From Lichina pygmaea (Eukaryota; Ascomycota; Lichinomycetes; Lichinales; Lichinaceae), in assembly GCA_963422465.1 (NCBI GenBank), contig OY730170.1:62001-126000 (forward strand): DNA of 64,000 nucleotides, read 5' to 3'. The notes beneath the pieces were generated by a model. The model saw nothing but the letters and a program-made list of their open reading frames with translations. It was not told where the DNA came from and did not search any database. The translations under genes were made by a program, and so were the position numbers. Of this stretch, positions 45,694 to 57,333 are shown piece by piece (position 1 is the stretch's first letter; every line of letters starts with the position of its first letter).

Positions 45694-48600
45694 GTGTCTA
45701 TCAAAGAAGAAATACCACAAGGAAGCTATACTTACAGTATAGACTCACAAAATCTACAGCACAGTGAACTACAGTGGAGGTTTTGCACAAAGCAGTACTG
45801 CACCTACCACAAACAACTACAAAGGTACAGAGGACATTCACCCTACCACACCACCTGCCACAAGCATTGGGTCAATTGTGAGAAGGATGCGTGTGAGATC
45901 TATCTTTGGGACAAACACCAACACACTGCATTCCCTGGGCACACACATGATTGGCACGAACACCTCATGTTCCTACAGCAAGGCAACAACCACAACTACT
46001 ACATCAACAATTAGCAGTACTACCTCAAGCCTGGATATGACAAGCATCAGCAAGACAAATTCATGAACAGATTCCTCAGAACTGATGGAAATGACTGGAC
46101 CCATTGCCCAGTCAGTGGAAAGACACTTCAATCAGGAAAAGACTGAACTCTTTTGTCAAGAGGCAACATCAGGAGCTCAACAACATGACCTCTAGCAACG
46201 CAAAGCACCTGTGATTGCCTGTGTCACTACACACCAACACGCCAGTACAGACATACACACTTGTTGACTCTGGAGCCAGTGGAAACTATATTTCAAGACA
46301 ACTTTACAAAACTCTCAGTACTGGAAGAAGATGCAAGCAGCAGCCCTATCAGCTCACGATGGCAAATGGACACACAGAGCTAGTCTGCTATAAGATGCAG
46401 CCAATGGAAATAGTTACCAGACACTATGCTGAAAGGATCCACCTTGATATTGTCAAGTTGGCCACTCAGGATATCTATTTGGGGATGCCTTGGCTAAAGA
46501 AGCACAACCCAGTTGTTAACTGGAGGACAGGAGTACTCATGTTTAGGAACTGCACTAACAACACAGTTCAGACCTGTTACCAGCTGCAGAAGGCATGAAC
46601 AGATAAGGGAAGGAGTCCTCAGTGGAACCTCACTGACAGAAAGGACAACTCTCAAGAGAAGAGGTCTGCCTTGACAGGCACACCCCAGAACCAGATGGCC
46701 AAACAGTCAGAGATGAAGAGAGAGGAATTTGTTAACTCTCTGGAGATCCCTGAAGAGTACTGACCTGGGTATGATAACCTTTTTCAGGAAGAGACAACAA
46801 CAGCAGTGTTGCCTAAGCACCAACCTTGGGATCATGAGATCAAGTTGCAACCAGGGACAGAGCCAGGATTTGGACCAATTTACCAGTTATCAGAGAAAGA
46901 GCTCCAAGTACTTCGTGAGTACCTGGAGGAAAACCTGAAAAAGTGTTTCATTTGAGAATCTCAATTGCCAGCAGGATACCCAATACTATTTGCACCAAAG
47001 AAAGACAGAAGTCTTCGACTTTGTGTGGCCTACAGGAAACTTAACAACATTACCATCAAGAACTGATATCTGTTACCAAATGTGAACAAATTGCGAGACA
47101 GGATCAGCCAAGCTACAATCTTTACCAAGCTGGACTTGAAAGAAGTATACAACCTGATACACATGAAAGAAGGAGAAGAATGGAAGACAGTCTTCAGAAC
47201 CTGGTACAGACACTACAAGTATCTGGTTATGCTATTCAGACTCACAAACACACCAGCAACATGTCAAGCATTGATCAACAACATCATCAGAGCACACCTC
47301 AACCAAACAGCTATCACCTACCTGGATAACATTCTTGTCTACTTGAACATATAACAGGAACATACCAAACATGTGAAGGATGTTCTATGATACCTACAAC
47401 AGGTAGGGCTCAAGCTCAACCCAAAGAAATGCGAGTTCAACAAACCAGAAGTTGAATTCCTTGGATATGTCATAGGGATTAAAGAGATCAAGATTGACTC
47501 TGAGAAAATCAAAGTGATTCAGTAATGGCCAACACCAACATCAGTTAAGGAAGTACAAGCCTTCCTAGGATTTGCCAACTTCAACTGACAGTTCATTAAG
47601 AACTACTCACAGATGGCAACACCACTGACAGAACTCACAAAGAAGGACATGGAGTACTGGTGGACGGAGAGACAACAAAAAGTATTCCAACAGCTCAAGA
47701 ACACTTGCACCAAGGAACCAGTTCTCCTTAACTTCAAGACAGGCCAACCAACACAAATCAAGACAGACATTTCAGATCAGGCAGTGGGAGTATGTCTATA
47801 CCAACAGGCAGACAGCAAGTGGCACCCAGTTGCCTACTACTCACGAAAAATAACACAAGTAGAATGAAACTATGATATCCACAATAAAGAACTACTGGCA
47901 GTTGTCAACGCACTTGAACACTGGAGAGTGTACGCGGAAAGCAGTTCTGAACTCACTATTCTCACAGACCACAAGAATCTGACAACATTCACAACAACCA
48001 AGAAGCTGAACAGACAGCAAGTCAGATAGGCTGAACTCCTAGGGCAACACAAGTTCAAGATCTTGTACACCCCTAGACAAGACAATAGGAGAGCAGACAC
48101 ACTAAGCTGACAAAAAAACTACATGGAAGATGATGAACACCAAGGAACAATCTTACAGCAGGACCAGCAAGGAAACCTGGTGCCTCAACCACAGATCAAC
48201 AAGCTCATAGCAGAAGACACTGAAGAACTAATAAGGAACTACCATGATAATCCAGCACATGGTCACCCAGGAATCTCCAGGACCACAGACCTTATCCAAC
48301 AGGCAGGGAACAATATCATTAACCTCTGACAACATATCACAAACTATATCAGCAAGTGTCTACTATACCAGAAAAACAAACATGGAAGACATAAGCTATA
48401 CAGAGAAGGATATCTGAACACGATACCGAGAGGCCTGTGGGAAGACATGTCAATGGACTTCATCACAAAGTGACCCAAGTCCAAAGACCCAGTCACAGGA
48501 ATCACCTACAACTTGATTATGGTGATAGTGGACAGATTCACAAAATATCTAATAGTGGTACTATTCAAGGAAACCCACACAGCAGAACAGTTAGGACACC

Positions 48601-49478
48601 TCTTACTGGACAGATTGGTCAGAGACCACAGAGTTCTGATCATGATTATTACAGACAGAGACAAACTCTTCACATCCAACTACTGGAAGACAATCAGTGC
48701 AGCCATGGGAACAAAACCCAAAATGTCTACAGCCTATCACCCACAAACTGACAGCCAGACAGAGTGAGCAAACCAAGTCCTGGAGACTTACTTACAGCAT
48801 TACATCAACCAGACCCACAGCAATTGGGTACAGTTATTACCAGTGGCACAGCTGGCAATCAACCAGCACAGATCAGACTCAACAAAGGAATCACCATTTT
48901 TTGCTAATTTTGGACAACATGTGAACATCGGGATGCCAAGCAGAGCTTCACCAAACACAGAGAAAGCACTCCAACATGACAAGCTCCTACAACAAATACA
49001 CACAATGATAAGGCACTACCTTCAAGAGACCTCAGAAAGAATGTAACATCAAATAGACAAGAAATTGAAAATAGCACCTCAGCTAAAGAAGGGGGATAAA
49101 GTCTACCTCCTCACAAGAAATTGGAATACAAAGAAACCAAAAACAAAGAAACTTGACAACATCAAGGTCAGACTATTTTCAGTCGAAGAAAAAACAGGAC
49201 CAGTCAACATCAAGATATGACTACCAAGGGATGCCAGAGTCTATCCAAACTTTCATATATCGATGATTAAACCAGCTGACCAGAGCACACCCTTGCAGGA
49301 AACATTCCATTATCAACCTGAAGAAGAACAAGAGTTTGAAGTTAAACAGATCCTGGCTAGGAAAGGTCAGCAATACCTTGTCAAGTGGAAAGGATACCCA
49401 GACTTGGAAAATACCTGGGAACTACTCAAGAACCTTGCAAACTGCCAGCTTCTTCTGGGACAGTTTCAGCAGGAGTAG
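45694..49478 (+). pseudogene. A5 Cys/His module and pol remnant
   Basis: Cys/His module, protease (LVDSGASGNYIS), RT, RNase H, integrase and chromodomain ([11 protein letters not shown]) in family order. Heavily broken. Confidence 0.82.
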
Positions 49479-49611
49479 GACTGAACAGCTCAGCCTGCAG
49501 GAGGGATATATCAATAACTGATCAAGTCAAATCCTCGCCATCCGACTCCATCTCTTTCACCAAGCACTGAAGCTTCTGCCTCGCACAGACCTCAGCTCCC
49601 TCCAACACCTT

Positions 49612-49926
49612 TCACTTCCGAGACAGACAAGCCTGCACTATGGCAAGTTGTTCAAAAAGTGTGTCGCATGTTGCCTTGTCAGCGGCCACATCCTCACGGA
49701 GGTTGTCCTGGGACATGTTCAGAGATTCCCAGGACACAGAGACACAAGATCTTCCACGCTGAGTACACGCAGCACATTTCAACTTATCATCTTCTCCTGA
49801 CATCTGGAAGCACAGATGACCACGAAGAACACAAAAGTCGCAGGGCATACGCAAAACAAAACCCTGATCACAGATTTGAGCAGTAAGCTGAGTTCAGCTA
49901 ACAGTCACACATGACTTTGGAGGCAT
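49612..49926 (-). other. A5 antisense Zn2Cys6 frame
   Basis: 105 codons, start at 49926, 43 nt from the LTR edge. From 49854 it is open over the whole cluster, beginning MRMPCDFCVLRGHLCF. This copy sits in one of the most decayed elements yet keeps all six cysteines. Confidence 0.58.
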
Positions 49927-49969
49927 GGCCAGATTTTATCAAGATGATGAAAGATGGAGAGGAGGATAG

Positions 49970-50499
49970 TGTTACGACCCAGGAGGAATACAGTCTTATA
50001 TATTCACAGGAAGCAGCAGACAGGATACTGGACAGAAGTACCAGGCAGCGTGACATGGGAACCAGTCACGTGACCAGCGAGACAAACCAGGGAGCGCTCG
50101 CCGCAGCATGCATATACACAAACAAGTGAGCAAAGTGAGCAGAGCTCACCCAGCTTGCCGCAGCGTGCATGAACAGTGAGCAAAGTGAGCAGAGCTCACC
50201 AATCTCACTGAGTGAGCAAAGTGAGCAGAGCTTACTGTGCTCACGAACTGAGCACTATATAGTCTGGTGATAGTTCCCTTATGGAACAATCATCTTCAAC
50301 TTATGTTGTGATCCAGACAACTAGATCTACTTCAATACAATCCTTTTGTACAAAGCTGTTGATCAGGTGTCACCACCACCATGTTCCACCAAACCCCTTC
50401 GCACTCCTTGACACTCCTCTCCTGTGAGAACCAACCCACCTTCCACATCTCACCCTTAATTCTATACTCAGTTAGGACAGCACAGTACAGACTGCAACA
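49970..50499 (+). repeat. A5 3' LTR
   Basis: 530 bp, one U3 unit more than its 5' partner. Followed by the duplicated TGCGG and element B. Confidence 0.9.
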
Positions 50500-51015
50500 T
50501 GCGGATCAGCAGTGATCTGACTTGAACATGATTGAGGTGTTTGTCCAATCAATGTGTGGCCTGTGCTTCTGGAGCCATGGCATCCCCAGAATCATATCAT
50601 AGTGAAGACTAGGAGACACAAAGAGAGAGACTTCTTCCTGGTGCACGCCATGTGCTGTGGTCATGATTGTCTTGGTGAGATGTGTAGTTTGTGACATCTT
50701 GCCATCGAACGATCGCAATGTACGTGGGTAGGGGAGAGGTTCTTGGTGAAGAGATTGCGCAAAGGAAGCACCAATACAGCCAAAGGCTGAACAGCCAGAG
50801 TCAATAAGAGTATTGCACTTGAATTTCCCATCTAGGATACAAGGAAGAAACAAGCACTTGCTGTCCAATTGCTGGTCTGGAGACAGATAGCCAACATGGA
50901 GATTCTTTTCATGTTCTTGGGCACGATGATGACTAAGGACTACTTGTTTTCCGACTCTGGAGTAGTCTCAACAGTGGCAGACTTGGTGGTAGTTGTGGTG
51001 GTGGCAACAACAGAC
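50500..51015 (-). mobile_element. Element B, piece 3 (protease)
   Basis: Minus strand. 50868-50506 reads a retropepsin region of about 120 residues with TLIDSGCSAFG as the active-site motif and MILGMPWLQKHRPHIDW, typical of Ty3/gypsy protease. The piece is bounded by A5 on the left and the C LTR on the right (CAGAC). Confidence 0.82.
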
Positions 51016-51408
51016 TGTTAAAGGCCAGTCCACGTTCACACAGAATGTGGGTGGTTCTGTCTTCGACCGAGGAGGGCAGGGACTCAATAGATGAATAGCA
51101 AGTGGGGTAACTCTCTTGCTATTGTCGCTCGTAATGTGCGTTCAGCCTGGAGAGCTATTCTCTCCGGCTATCTGGGTTCTTATATACAGGAGCCTGAGGG
51201 GGGGGGGTCCTCCCGAGGGGTATCAGCTTTCTGCGTGGACGAGCTGGACAAGCTGGTTACACATCATCCGCCTCGTCCACCCTGTGGACGAGCTGGACGA
51301 GCTGGTTACACATCGTCCACCTCGTCCACCGGGTCGGGTGAACGTTGTTCCGTGTACCTCTGTACACTCACTTCAGTCAGCTCAGCCGTTCCGGCCTGGG
51401 CCTTAACA
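51016..51408 (-). repeat. C 3' LTR
   Basis: 393 bp, TGTTAA...TTAACA. Contains a TATATAAG box on the minus strand near 51180, a G10 run at about 51198-51207 and two tandem units of about 50 bp based on GTGGACGAGCTGGACAAGC (51234-51335). Confidence 0.92.
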
Positions 51409-51460
51409 CCATCCCCTCCCTCCAAAGGTTCTGTCCCCAGATCCTCTCACTTCTCTTACC

Positions 51461-51841
51461 ATGACCCGGACATCTTGTGTTAATCGTCGCGGAGTCCTCG
51501 GTTCTTGTGTTGGCAAGATGGGCAAGGTATCCAAAGTTTCATGCAGCGTATGTTGTTGTGACCGTGCCAAGTGTGTTGTCAGTTCAGAGTCCACATTTTG
51601 CGGTCGGTGCCTTGAGAAGGGTCGCTGTTGCGATCTCCATCTTGCGGAGTCGGAGTGGGAGAAGATAGAGCTTGAGCGCACTCAGCTCAAGGCTCAACTG
51701 AAGGAGATCGAGGAGCAGGAGTCTGTTCTCCTTCCTCGCAAACTTCGTCTCTGTCGTCAGTTGGGTGTGTTGTCCAAGAAGGAGGGTGAGGCCATCAGGC
51801 GTGAGCTTGCTGCGATCAAGGATCAGGAGGATCTTGAGTAG
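51461..51841 (+). other. C antisense Zn2Cys6 frame, uninterrupted
   Basis: 126 residues, plus strand, opposite to C gag-pol and starting 52 nt from the LTR edge in a good context (ACCATGA). Cysteines 28, 31, 38, 47, 50 and 57 are spaced C-X2-C-X6-C-X8-C-X2-C-X6-C, within the Gal4-type Zn(II)2Cys6 range. Residues about 60-120 are a charged heptad-like helix (ELERTQLKAQLKEIEEQ). A zinc cluster followed by a coiled coil is the layout of fungal DNA-binding regulators. The basic residues usual between the second and third cysteines are few, so DNA binding is inference. The stop lies 68 bp from the converging pol end. Confidence 0.7.
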
Positions 51842-51908
51842 GAGGCTACGTGTGTGGAGTCCCCGCCGCCTTTGGAGGACTTCTTCTCTTCGGAGGCTTT
51901 GGCTTCTC

Positions 51909-54900
51909 TCAAGCCTTTGTCTCCATCAATCCTGGCTTCTGCGGGTTTTGTCGGTGGAAACTCCGCAGTTTCTCGTTCATCGCAGGGCTGAAGTTCTCGG
52001 TGGGTTCCCACGAGTTCTCCTCATTGTCATACCCTAACCACTTGACCAGGTATTTGATTTTCCGTCCGCTTCTCCGGCTGTCTAGGATCCTTTCAACATC
52101 GTACTCTTCTTCGTCGTCCTCGAAGTGCCATTCTGTTTTGATTGCTGCGTCGCTGGGTGCTGGCTCAAGCAGCGAGACGTGGAATACTCGGTGTATCCGT
52201 GCCTTTTTTGGCAGTCTCAGTCAGTAGTTGACTTCTCCAGTGTGCTTCTCAATCTCAAACAGTCTGATTCGTACATGATCCAGCTTTTTGCTCGGTCACT
52301 TCGAGCGCAGGTTTTTTGTTGACAAATAGACCTTATCCCCCCTCTCCAGGGTTGGTCCCTTCAACCTTTTGCTGTTTAGGCGGTGGCTTGTTGTCTTTTG
52401 TGCAGATTCAATTGCAGTCTTCATTTCCTCATGCATAGCAGTGAGTTTTTCGATGTTCGTTGAAGTGCCACTTCCAGCCACCATCGCTTCCCAGCAGGGG
52501 TTTCTGCCGTAGTTCGCAAAGAACAGCGTCATGCCTGTCACGCTGTGTTGCTGATCGTTGTACGCAAACTGAGCCATTGGTAGCAGTTCTACCCAATTGT
52601 CCTGTCAGTGGTTGACGTAGTGGCGTAGGTACTGTTCCATCGTCTGGTTTGTTCTCTCAGTTTGTCTGTCTGTTTGTGGATGGTAGGCAGTAGACATCCT
52701 TGTGTCTATCTCTAGCTGTCTTGTCCATGTGTTCCAGAATTTCGAGGTGAAGAGTTTGTCTTGATCTGAGATAATCTTCGTGGGTAGCCCTCGCTGGCTA
52801 ACCAATTCTTTGAGCAGGACATTGGCGAGTTCGCTCGCTGTTCCTGTCTCTCGCCACAGGATCAGGTGAGCGTATTTGGTGAGTTTGTCAACAACCACCA
52901 AGATACTGTCATATTTCACCTTTGTTACCAGGTCCTCTGACCTCGGCAGCTTCACCACAAAATCCATTGTGATAGTATCCCAAGCCACTTCTGGGAGGTC
53001 TATTTGTTGACTCTCTCCATAGGGTTTGTGGCGTGACGGTTTGTTTTTCGCACACTCTTCGCAGTTGTGAATAAATTCCATCACTTTCCGCTTTATTCTG
53101 TTGAAGTGGTAACATCTCCAGATCTTTTCCAGGGTCTTGTCTTGCCCAGGATGTCTGTGTAGAGGTCTATCATGATGTTGTCAAATCATGTCCTCTTGTG
53201 CGCTCTCTGGCACTTCTTCCTTGTTTGTGGCCGCAACATTGTGGTCTAGGGTCAGGAGTGCACCCATTTCTTCAGTTCTCACTAACTGAGGTTGAGCATA
53301 GACCAGAGTTTGTCCTTTTGTCACTAGGATTGGGCGCTCTTCTGTCGTGTTGTCTGTCATCATATCAGGCTGTCTGCTAAGCGCGTCCGCTCGTGCGTTT
53401 TCTGATCCTTTTTGATAGAAGATCTGGAAGTCGTATGAAGCTAAAAGCTCCGCCCATCAGACTTGTCGTCTGTTTAGCTTCTTTGTTGTTGTGAAGTAAG
53501 CCAAATTCTTGTGGTCTGAGTACACGTCCACTGTGTACTTTGCTTCTTCCAGGTAAGGTCTCCACTCCTGGAATACGTCGACAATCACTAACAACTCCTT
53601 GTCGTGGACATCATACCTGAGTTCTGGGCCAGAGAACTTTCTTGATCAGTATGCGACAGGGTGTAGGTGGTTTTCGGCGTCTGGTTGACACAAGCAAGAT
53701 CTAAGTGCTTGGTCTGAGGCATCTGTCTCCATGATGATCTACCGTCTGGGATCAAATGATGCCAGTATGGGTGCGGAGGTGAACTTCTCTTTCAGCTCCT
53801 GGAACACTCTTTCTTGGCTGTTCCCCCATGTGAAGGTTTCTTCCTTCTTTGTTAGTTCAGTCAAGGGTGCTGCTGTCCTTGAGTACTCCTTGATGAATTG
53901 TCAGTAGAAGTTCGCAAATCCCAGGAAGGATTGGACTTCTTTGAGGTTTTTGGGTGTTGGCCAGTCTTGTACTGCTGTGATCTTTGTATCGTCCATACGG
54001 ATTCCTTCTGTCGTCAGGATCAATCCTAAATATTCCACTTCTTTCATGTGGAAGACGCTCTTATCAAAGTGTAACCTCATTCCTGCTTCTTGGAGCGCAT
54101 GTAGGATCTTCTTGACATGCTGTCTGTGCTTCTCCAGGGTTCCATTGGTGTAAACCAAGACATCATCAATATAAGCGGTAATAAATATATCCAGGTATTG
54201 TCGGAGGATGGCGTTAATGAGTGATTAGAATGTCGCTGGTGCATTCGTAAGGCTGAATGGCATAACAGTATACTCGTAATGCCCGTACCTTGTACGAAAG
54301 GCTATCTTCCATTCTTCACCATCTTTCATCCTAACCAGGTTGAAAGCGCCTCGGATATCGAACTTGGTAAACCACTTGGCTCCTTGGATTCAGTCCTGGA
54401 TTTCCGATATTAACAGTAGCGGGTAGCAATTCTTAATCGTGATCGCATTAAGCTGCCAGTAGTCGACGCACAGTCGTAATTTGCTGTCTTTCTTTGGCAC
54501 AAACAATATTGGGTATCCGGCCGGTGATGTTGAAGGTCTTATGAACCCTTTCGCTAGGTTCTCGTCCAGGTAATCTCTTAAGGCCTCAAGCTCCTTTGCT
54601 GATAGAGTGTAAATAGGGCTGTATGTGGGTTTCTTTCTGTCTTCCAGTGGAATTTCGTGATCCCACTCTTGGTGTTCTGGTAGCGTCGCGACCACTTCCT
54701 CACCAAACATCTCCTGGTAGTCTTTATACTCACTTGGCAGCTGCGGTGCCTGAGTCTCGCCCACGGCGTCATGCGTGGTGCAAAGTTGATGGTTTCGGGG
54801 CTTCATCCAAGCCACATAGGCTCACCCTCGCCGGTGGTGCTTCTTCCACCCTGCATATAAGATCTCTTTGATTCTCACTTTCTCTGGCTCTGCTCAAGTT

Positions 54901-55439
54901 GCCAGACTCCTCTTCAGAAAGACTAGGTGCCTTCTTTTCCAGTCGATTCTTGGGTTTTGATTTTCCAACCACGGAAGACCCAATATAACTTCATGTGGTA
55001 TCTGGACCAAGTCGAATTCTTCTGATCTGATTGTCGTACTGTCGACACACAGTTGTAGGTTCTTGGTCTCCTTCATCACTTGTCCTTGGTCGTTGGAGAG
55101 TGGTGTCCCGTCCACTACTGTTAGTTGGTATGGATTCCTCTTTTCCTGAGTCGGGATCTTGTGCTTCCTGGCGAAACTTTCTGACATGAAGTTGCCAGTA
55201 GCTCCAGAGTTGATCATGGCGTTTGTCAGGTGCCCGTTGACTCTCATCCTGATGTGAAAATGCGGACTGCAGGCTGTCACGTCAAGGCTCTGCTCGACCC
55301 CTTCTCTCCGGAGTGTTGTCTTGCCTGCTCTTCCGACTCCGGATTTGAAGAGCACTGCTAGTTTTTTGAACAACCAAGGCCCTGAGCCTGGTGTTCTGCC
55401 GTGTGTCTTTCGCACTTTTCGGTGAAGCATAGCTCCCAT
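51909..55439 (-). pseudogene. C pol remnant (PR-RT-RH-IN-chromodomain)
   Basis: Protease, RT ([17 protein letters not shown]), RNase H, integrase (KIISDQDKLFTSKFWNTW, then STAYHPQTDRQTERTNQ) and chromodomain (YLVKWLGYDNEENSWEP) in chromovirus order. Broken in several places. Confidence 0.87.
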
Positions 55440-55687
55440 GTGTCTTCTCCGCAGTCATCACATTCTTTCCCTTGCTGGCTTAGCTGGTGCTTGATGCTCC
55501 AGGCTTTCTTGTGGTATTCTGGGCCAGGGAAGTAGTGCCTTCTCCTTTTCTCTAGGAGATGTTCCTTGCAGTGGTGGTCCTCGCATCCTTTCCAATAAGG
55601 ACGTCTGCAGGCTGGTGTCGTAGCCTGGTGATGGTCCACTTGCGCTGCGATGTCTCGGGGCTGTGAGATGCTGATGGTGTCGTCCAC
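55358..55687 (-). pseudogene. C Cys/His module between gag and protease
   Basis: Two copies of W-X2-C-X4-C-X2-H (WKGCEDHHCKEH and WELCFTEKCERH) flank a His-rich centre (PGPEYHKKAW). The layout matches family A at 14716-15282 although little else is alike. Confidence 0.6.
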
Positions 55688-55738
55688 CCATCACGTCACT
55701 CTTGCTTCGCCGTCCTCCGACAAGGTCACATCCTGTCG

Positions 55739-56902
55739 TCAGAGTAGTGGTGTCTCGGGAACTGGTGGCATGCCGGTTATGTCAATCTCGTAGTCTGTTG
55801 TGTCGAATTCGGAGATTAGGTCATCCTCCCAATGAACCTTATCGATCTGGTCTTGGATTGCGTGCAGGTCCTCCAGTGACCTCTGCAGATCGTTCTCCAG
55901 TCTTTCGATGTGCTGTCTGAGATTGTCCTCCTGTCCGAGGAGTGTTGCTTCTGACCGGTTCATGGGTAGTGTGCCTCTGGGAGCCCTCGGTGGCTCCTGA
56001 ATGCCCTTGCCTTTCCAGGCACTGGTGGCATTCAACTGCTTACCCTTGCCTTCCTTCTTCTTCTTGCTTTGGCAGTTGGCTGCGAGGTGTCCTACCTTCT
56101 GGCAATTGTAACACTTCCGTGTTTCTTTCTTCTTTGTTGTCTGTGGTGTTGTTGCATCGATCTCCATGGGTGTCAAGCTGTACTTGTCTTGTGCTGGCGC
56201 TGTCTTTTTGCCCCATGGCCTTGCATGCTTGCCTCGCTTCTTGAGTTCTTGTTCAAATTGTCGGTCGTCGATGCGTACCGCTGTGTCAATCATATCCTCG
56301 AGGTCGGTGGGTCGGTCTCCTTGTGTGATGTCATCCTTGACTTGTTCCTTGAGAGCTTGGTAGAATAGTGCTGTCAAGGCACTGTCTCCCCATTGTGTCC
56401 TCACTGACAACTGTTGGAACTTCGCCGCGAAGTCTGATGCTGACCCTGTCTGCCGTAGTGCTTGGAGCTTTCGTTCCGCATCTCGTTCTTCATCAATGAC
56501 CCCGAAGGTCTTCTTCATCTGGGTCTTGAAGGTAGAGAATCTCCCAATGATCTGCCGTGTTGTGGTCTCCATGCTAGAGGGATCTTCCTTGTTGTCGAGG
56601 AAGTCTTGTAGGTAGACATTGAACCAGGCAAATGTCGGTCTGTCCAGGTAGGAAGCTGCGAACAGCACCTTCTCCTGTTCCGTAGGGAATTGTGCGGTGT
56701 TGAATCTGTAGTAAAGCTCAAGCTGAGAGAAGAATAATTCCAATCCCCCTTGTGATCCATCATACCTCTTTGGCATACCTACCTTCAACGGCTTTGGAGG
56801 TAAGGTGAGGGTGGTAGGGACAGGTGGTTCCTGGGCTTGCACCTGAGGCGCAGCCTGAGCTTGGCCTGCCTGCGAAGGGGTAGGGCTGTGTGGATCTGCC
56901 AT
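55739..56902 (-). CDS. C gag, open
   Basis: 387-residue gag, start at 56902, 39 nt after the LTR. A Pro/Gln-rich head (residues 1-40) is followed by a helical capsid region (about 45-240, with LELFFSQLELYYRFN and RPTFAWFNVYLQDF) and a CCHC knuckle CYNCQKVGHLAANC near residue 265. The tail is acidic and coiled-coil (DNLRQHIERLENDLQRS). Length is ordinary for Ty3/gypsy gag. pol follows in the same sense; how the two are joined in translation is not settled here. Confidence 0.88.
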   Translation of the reverse strand: MADPHSPTPSQAGQAQAAPQVQAQEPPVPTTLTLPPKPLKVGMPKRYDGSQGGLELFFSQLELYYRFNTAQFPTEQEKVLFAASYLDRPTFAWFNVYLQDFLDNKEDPSSMETTTRQIIGRFSTFKTQMKKTFGVIDEERDAERKLQALRQTGSASDFAAKFQQLSVRTQWGDSALTALFYQALKEQVKDDITQGDRPTDLEDMIDTAVRIDDRQFEQELKKRGKHARPWGKKTAPAQDKYSLTPMEIDATTPQTTKKKETRKCYNCQKVGHLAANCQSKKKKEGKGKQLNATSAWKGKGIQEPPRAPRGTLPMNRSEATLLGQEDNLRQHIERLENDLQRSLEDLHAIQDQIDKVHWEDDLISEFDTTDYEIDITGMPPVPETPLL

Positions 56903-56930
56903 CGTATTGAGCTGGTGTCCTATGTGTTAG

Positions 56931-56938
56931 AGGCTGAA
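56931..56938 (-). other. Primer-binding site of family C (self-priming type)
   Basis: On the minus strand, two bases after the 5' LTR, stands TTCAGCCT. Its exact complement AGGCTGAA lies in the LTR about 38 nt after the start of the TATATAA box. The geometry is the same as in family A, with unrelated bases. Confidence 0.6.
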
Positions 56939-56940
56939 AC

Positions 56941-57333
56941 TGTTAAAGGCCAGTCCACGTTCACACAGAATGTGGGTGGTCCTGTCTTCGACCGAGGAGG
57001 GCAGGGACTCAATAGATGAATAGCAAGTGGGGTAACTCTCTTGCTATTGTCGCTCGTAATGTGCGTTCAGCCTGGAGAGCTATTCTCTCCGGCTATCTGG
57101 GTTCTTATATACAGGAGCCTGAGGGGGGGGGGTCCTCCCAAGGGGTATCAGCTTTCTGCGTGGACGAGCTGGACAAGCTGGTTACACATCGTCCACCTCG
57201 TCCACCCCGTGGACGAGCTGGACAAGCTGGTTACACATCGTCCACCTTGTCCACCGGGTCGGGTGAACGTTGTTCCGTGTACCTCTGTACACTCACTTCG
57301 GTCGGCTCAGCCGTTCCGGCCTGGGCCTTAACA
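56941..57333 (-). repeat. C 5' LTR
   Basis: 393 bp, same features as the 3' copy: TATATAAG near 57110, poly-G run, two tandem units of about 50 bp (57159-57260). Confidence 0.92.

Larger units (their letters stand above)
44149..50499 (+). mobile_element. Element A5: family A, nested in B
   Basis: 6351 bp, plus orientation, target duplication TGCGG at 44144-44148 and 50500-50504. LTRs are 44149-44628 and 49970-50499. gag 44647-45474, Cys/His module 45694-46146, protease 46215-46598, RT 46729-47590, RNase H 47613-48110, integrase 48310-49110, chromodomain about 49350-49475, antisense frame 49612-49926. It is among the most decayed A copies by eye (well over ten breaks). Confidence 0.92.
51016..57333 (-). 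mobile_element. Element C: Ty3/gypsy with chromodomain, nested in B
   Basis: 6318 bp, minus orientation. LTRs 56941-57333 (5') and 51016-51408 (3') are both 393 bp and differ at about nine positions, all transitions. Flanks are CAGAC and CAGGC, a 4-of-5 target duplication. Reading on the minus strand: gag 56902-55739 (open throughout), Cys/His module 55687-55358, protease about 55280-54894, RT 54815-53890, RNase H about 53850-53380, integrase about 53230-52296, chromodomain about 52110-51950, pol end near 51909. The antisense Zn-cluster frame is 51461-51841. It is the least damaged LTR element here (fewer than ten breaks by eye) and probably recent. Confidence 0.93.
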
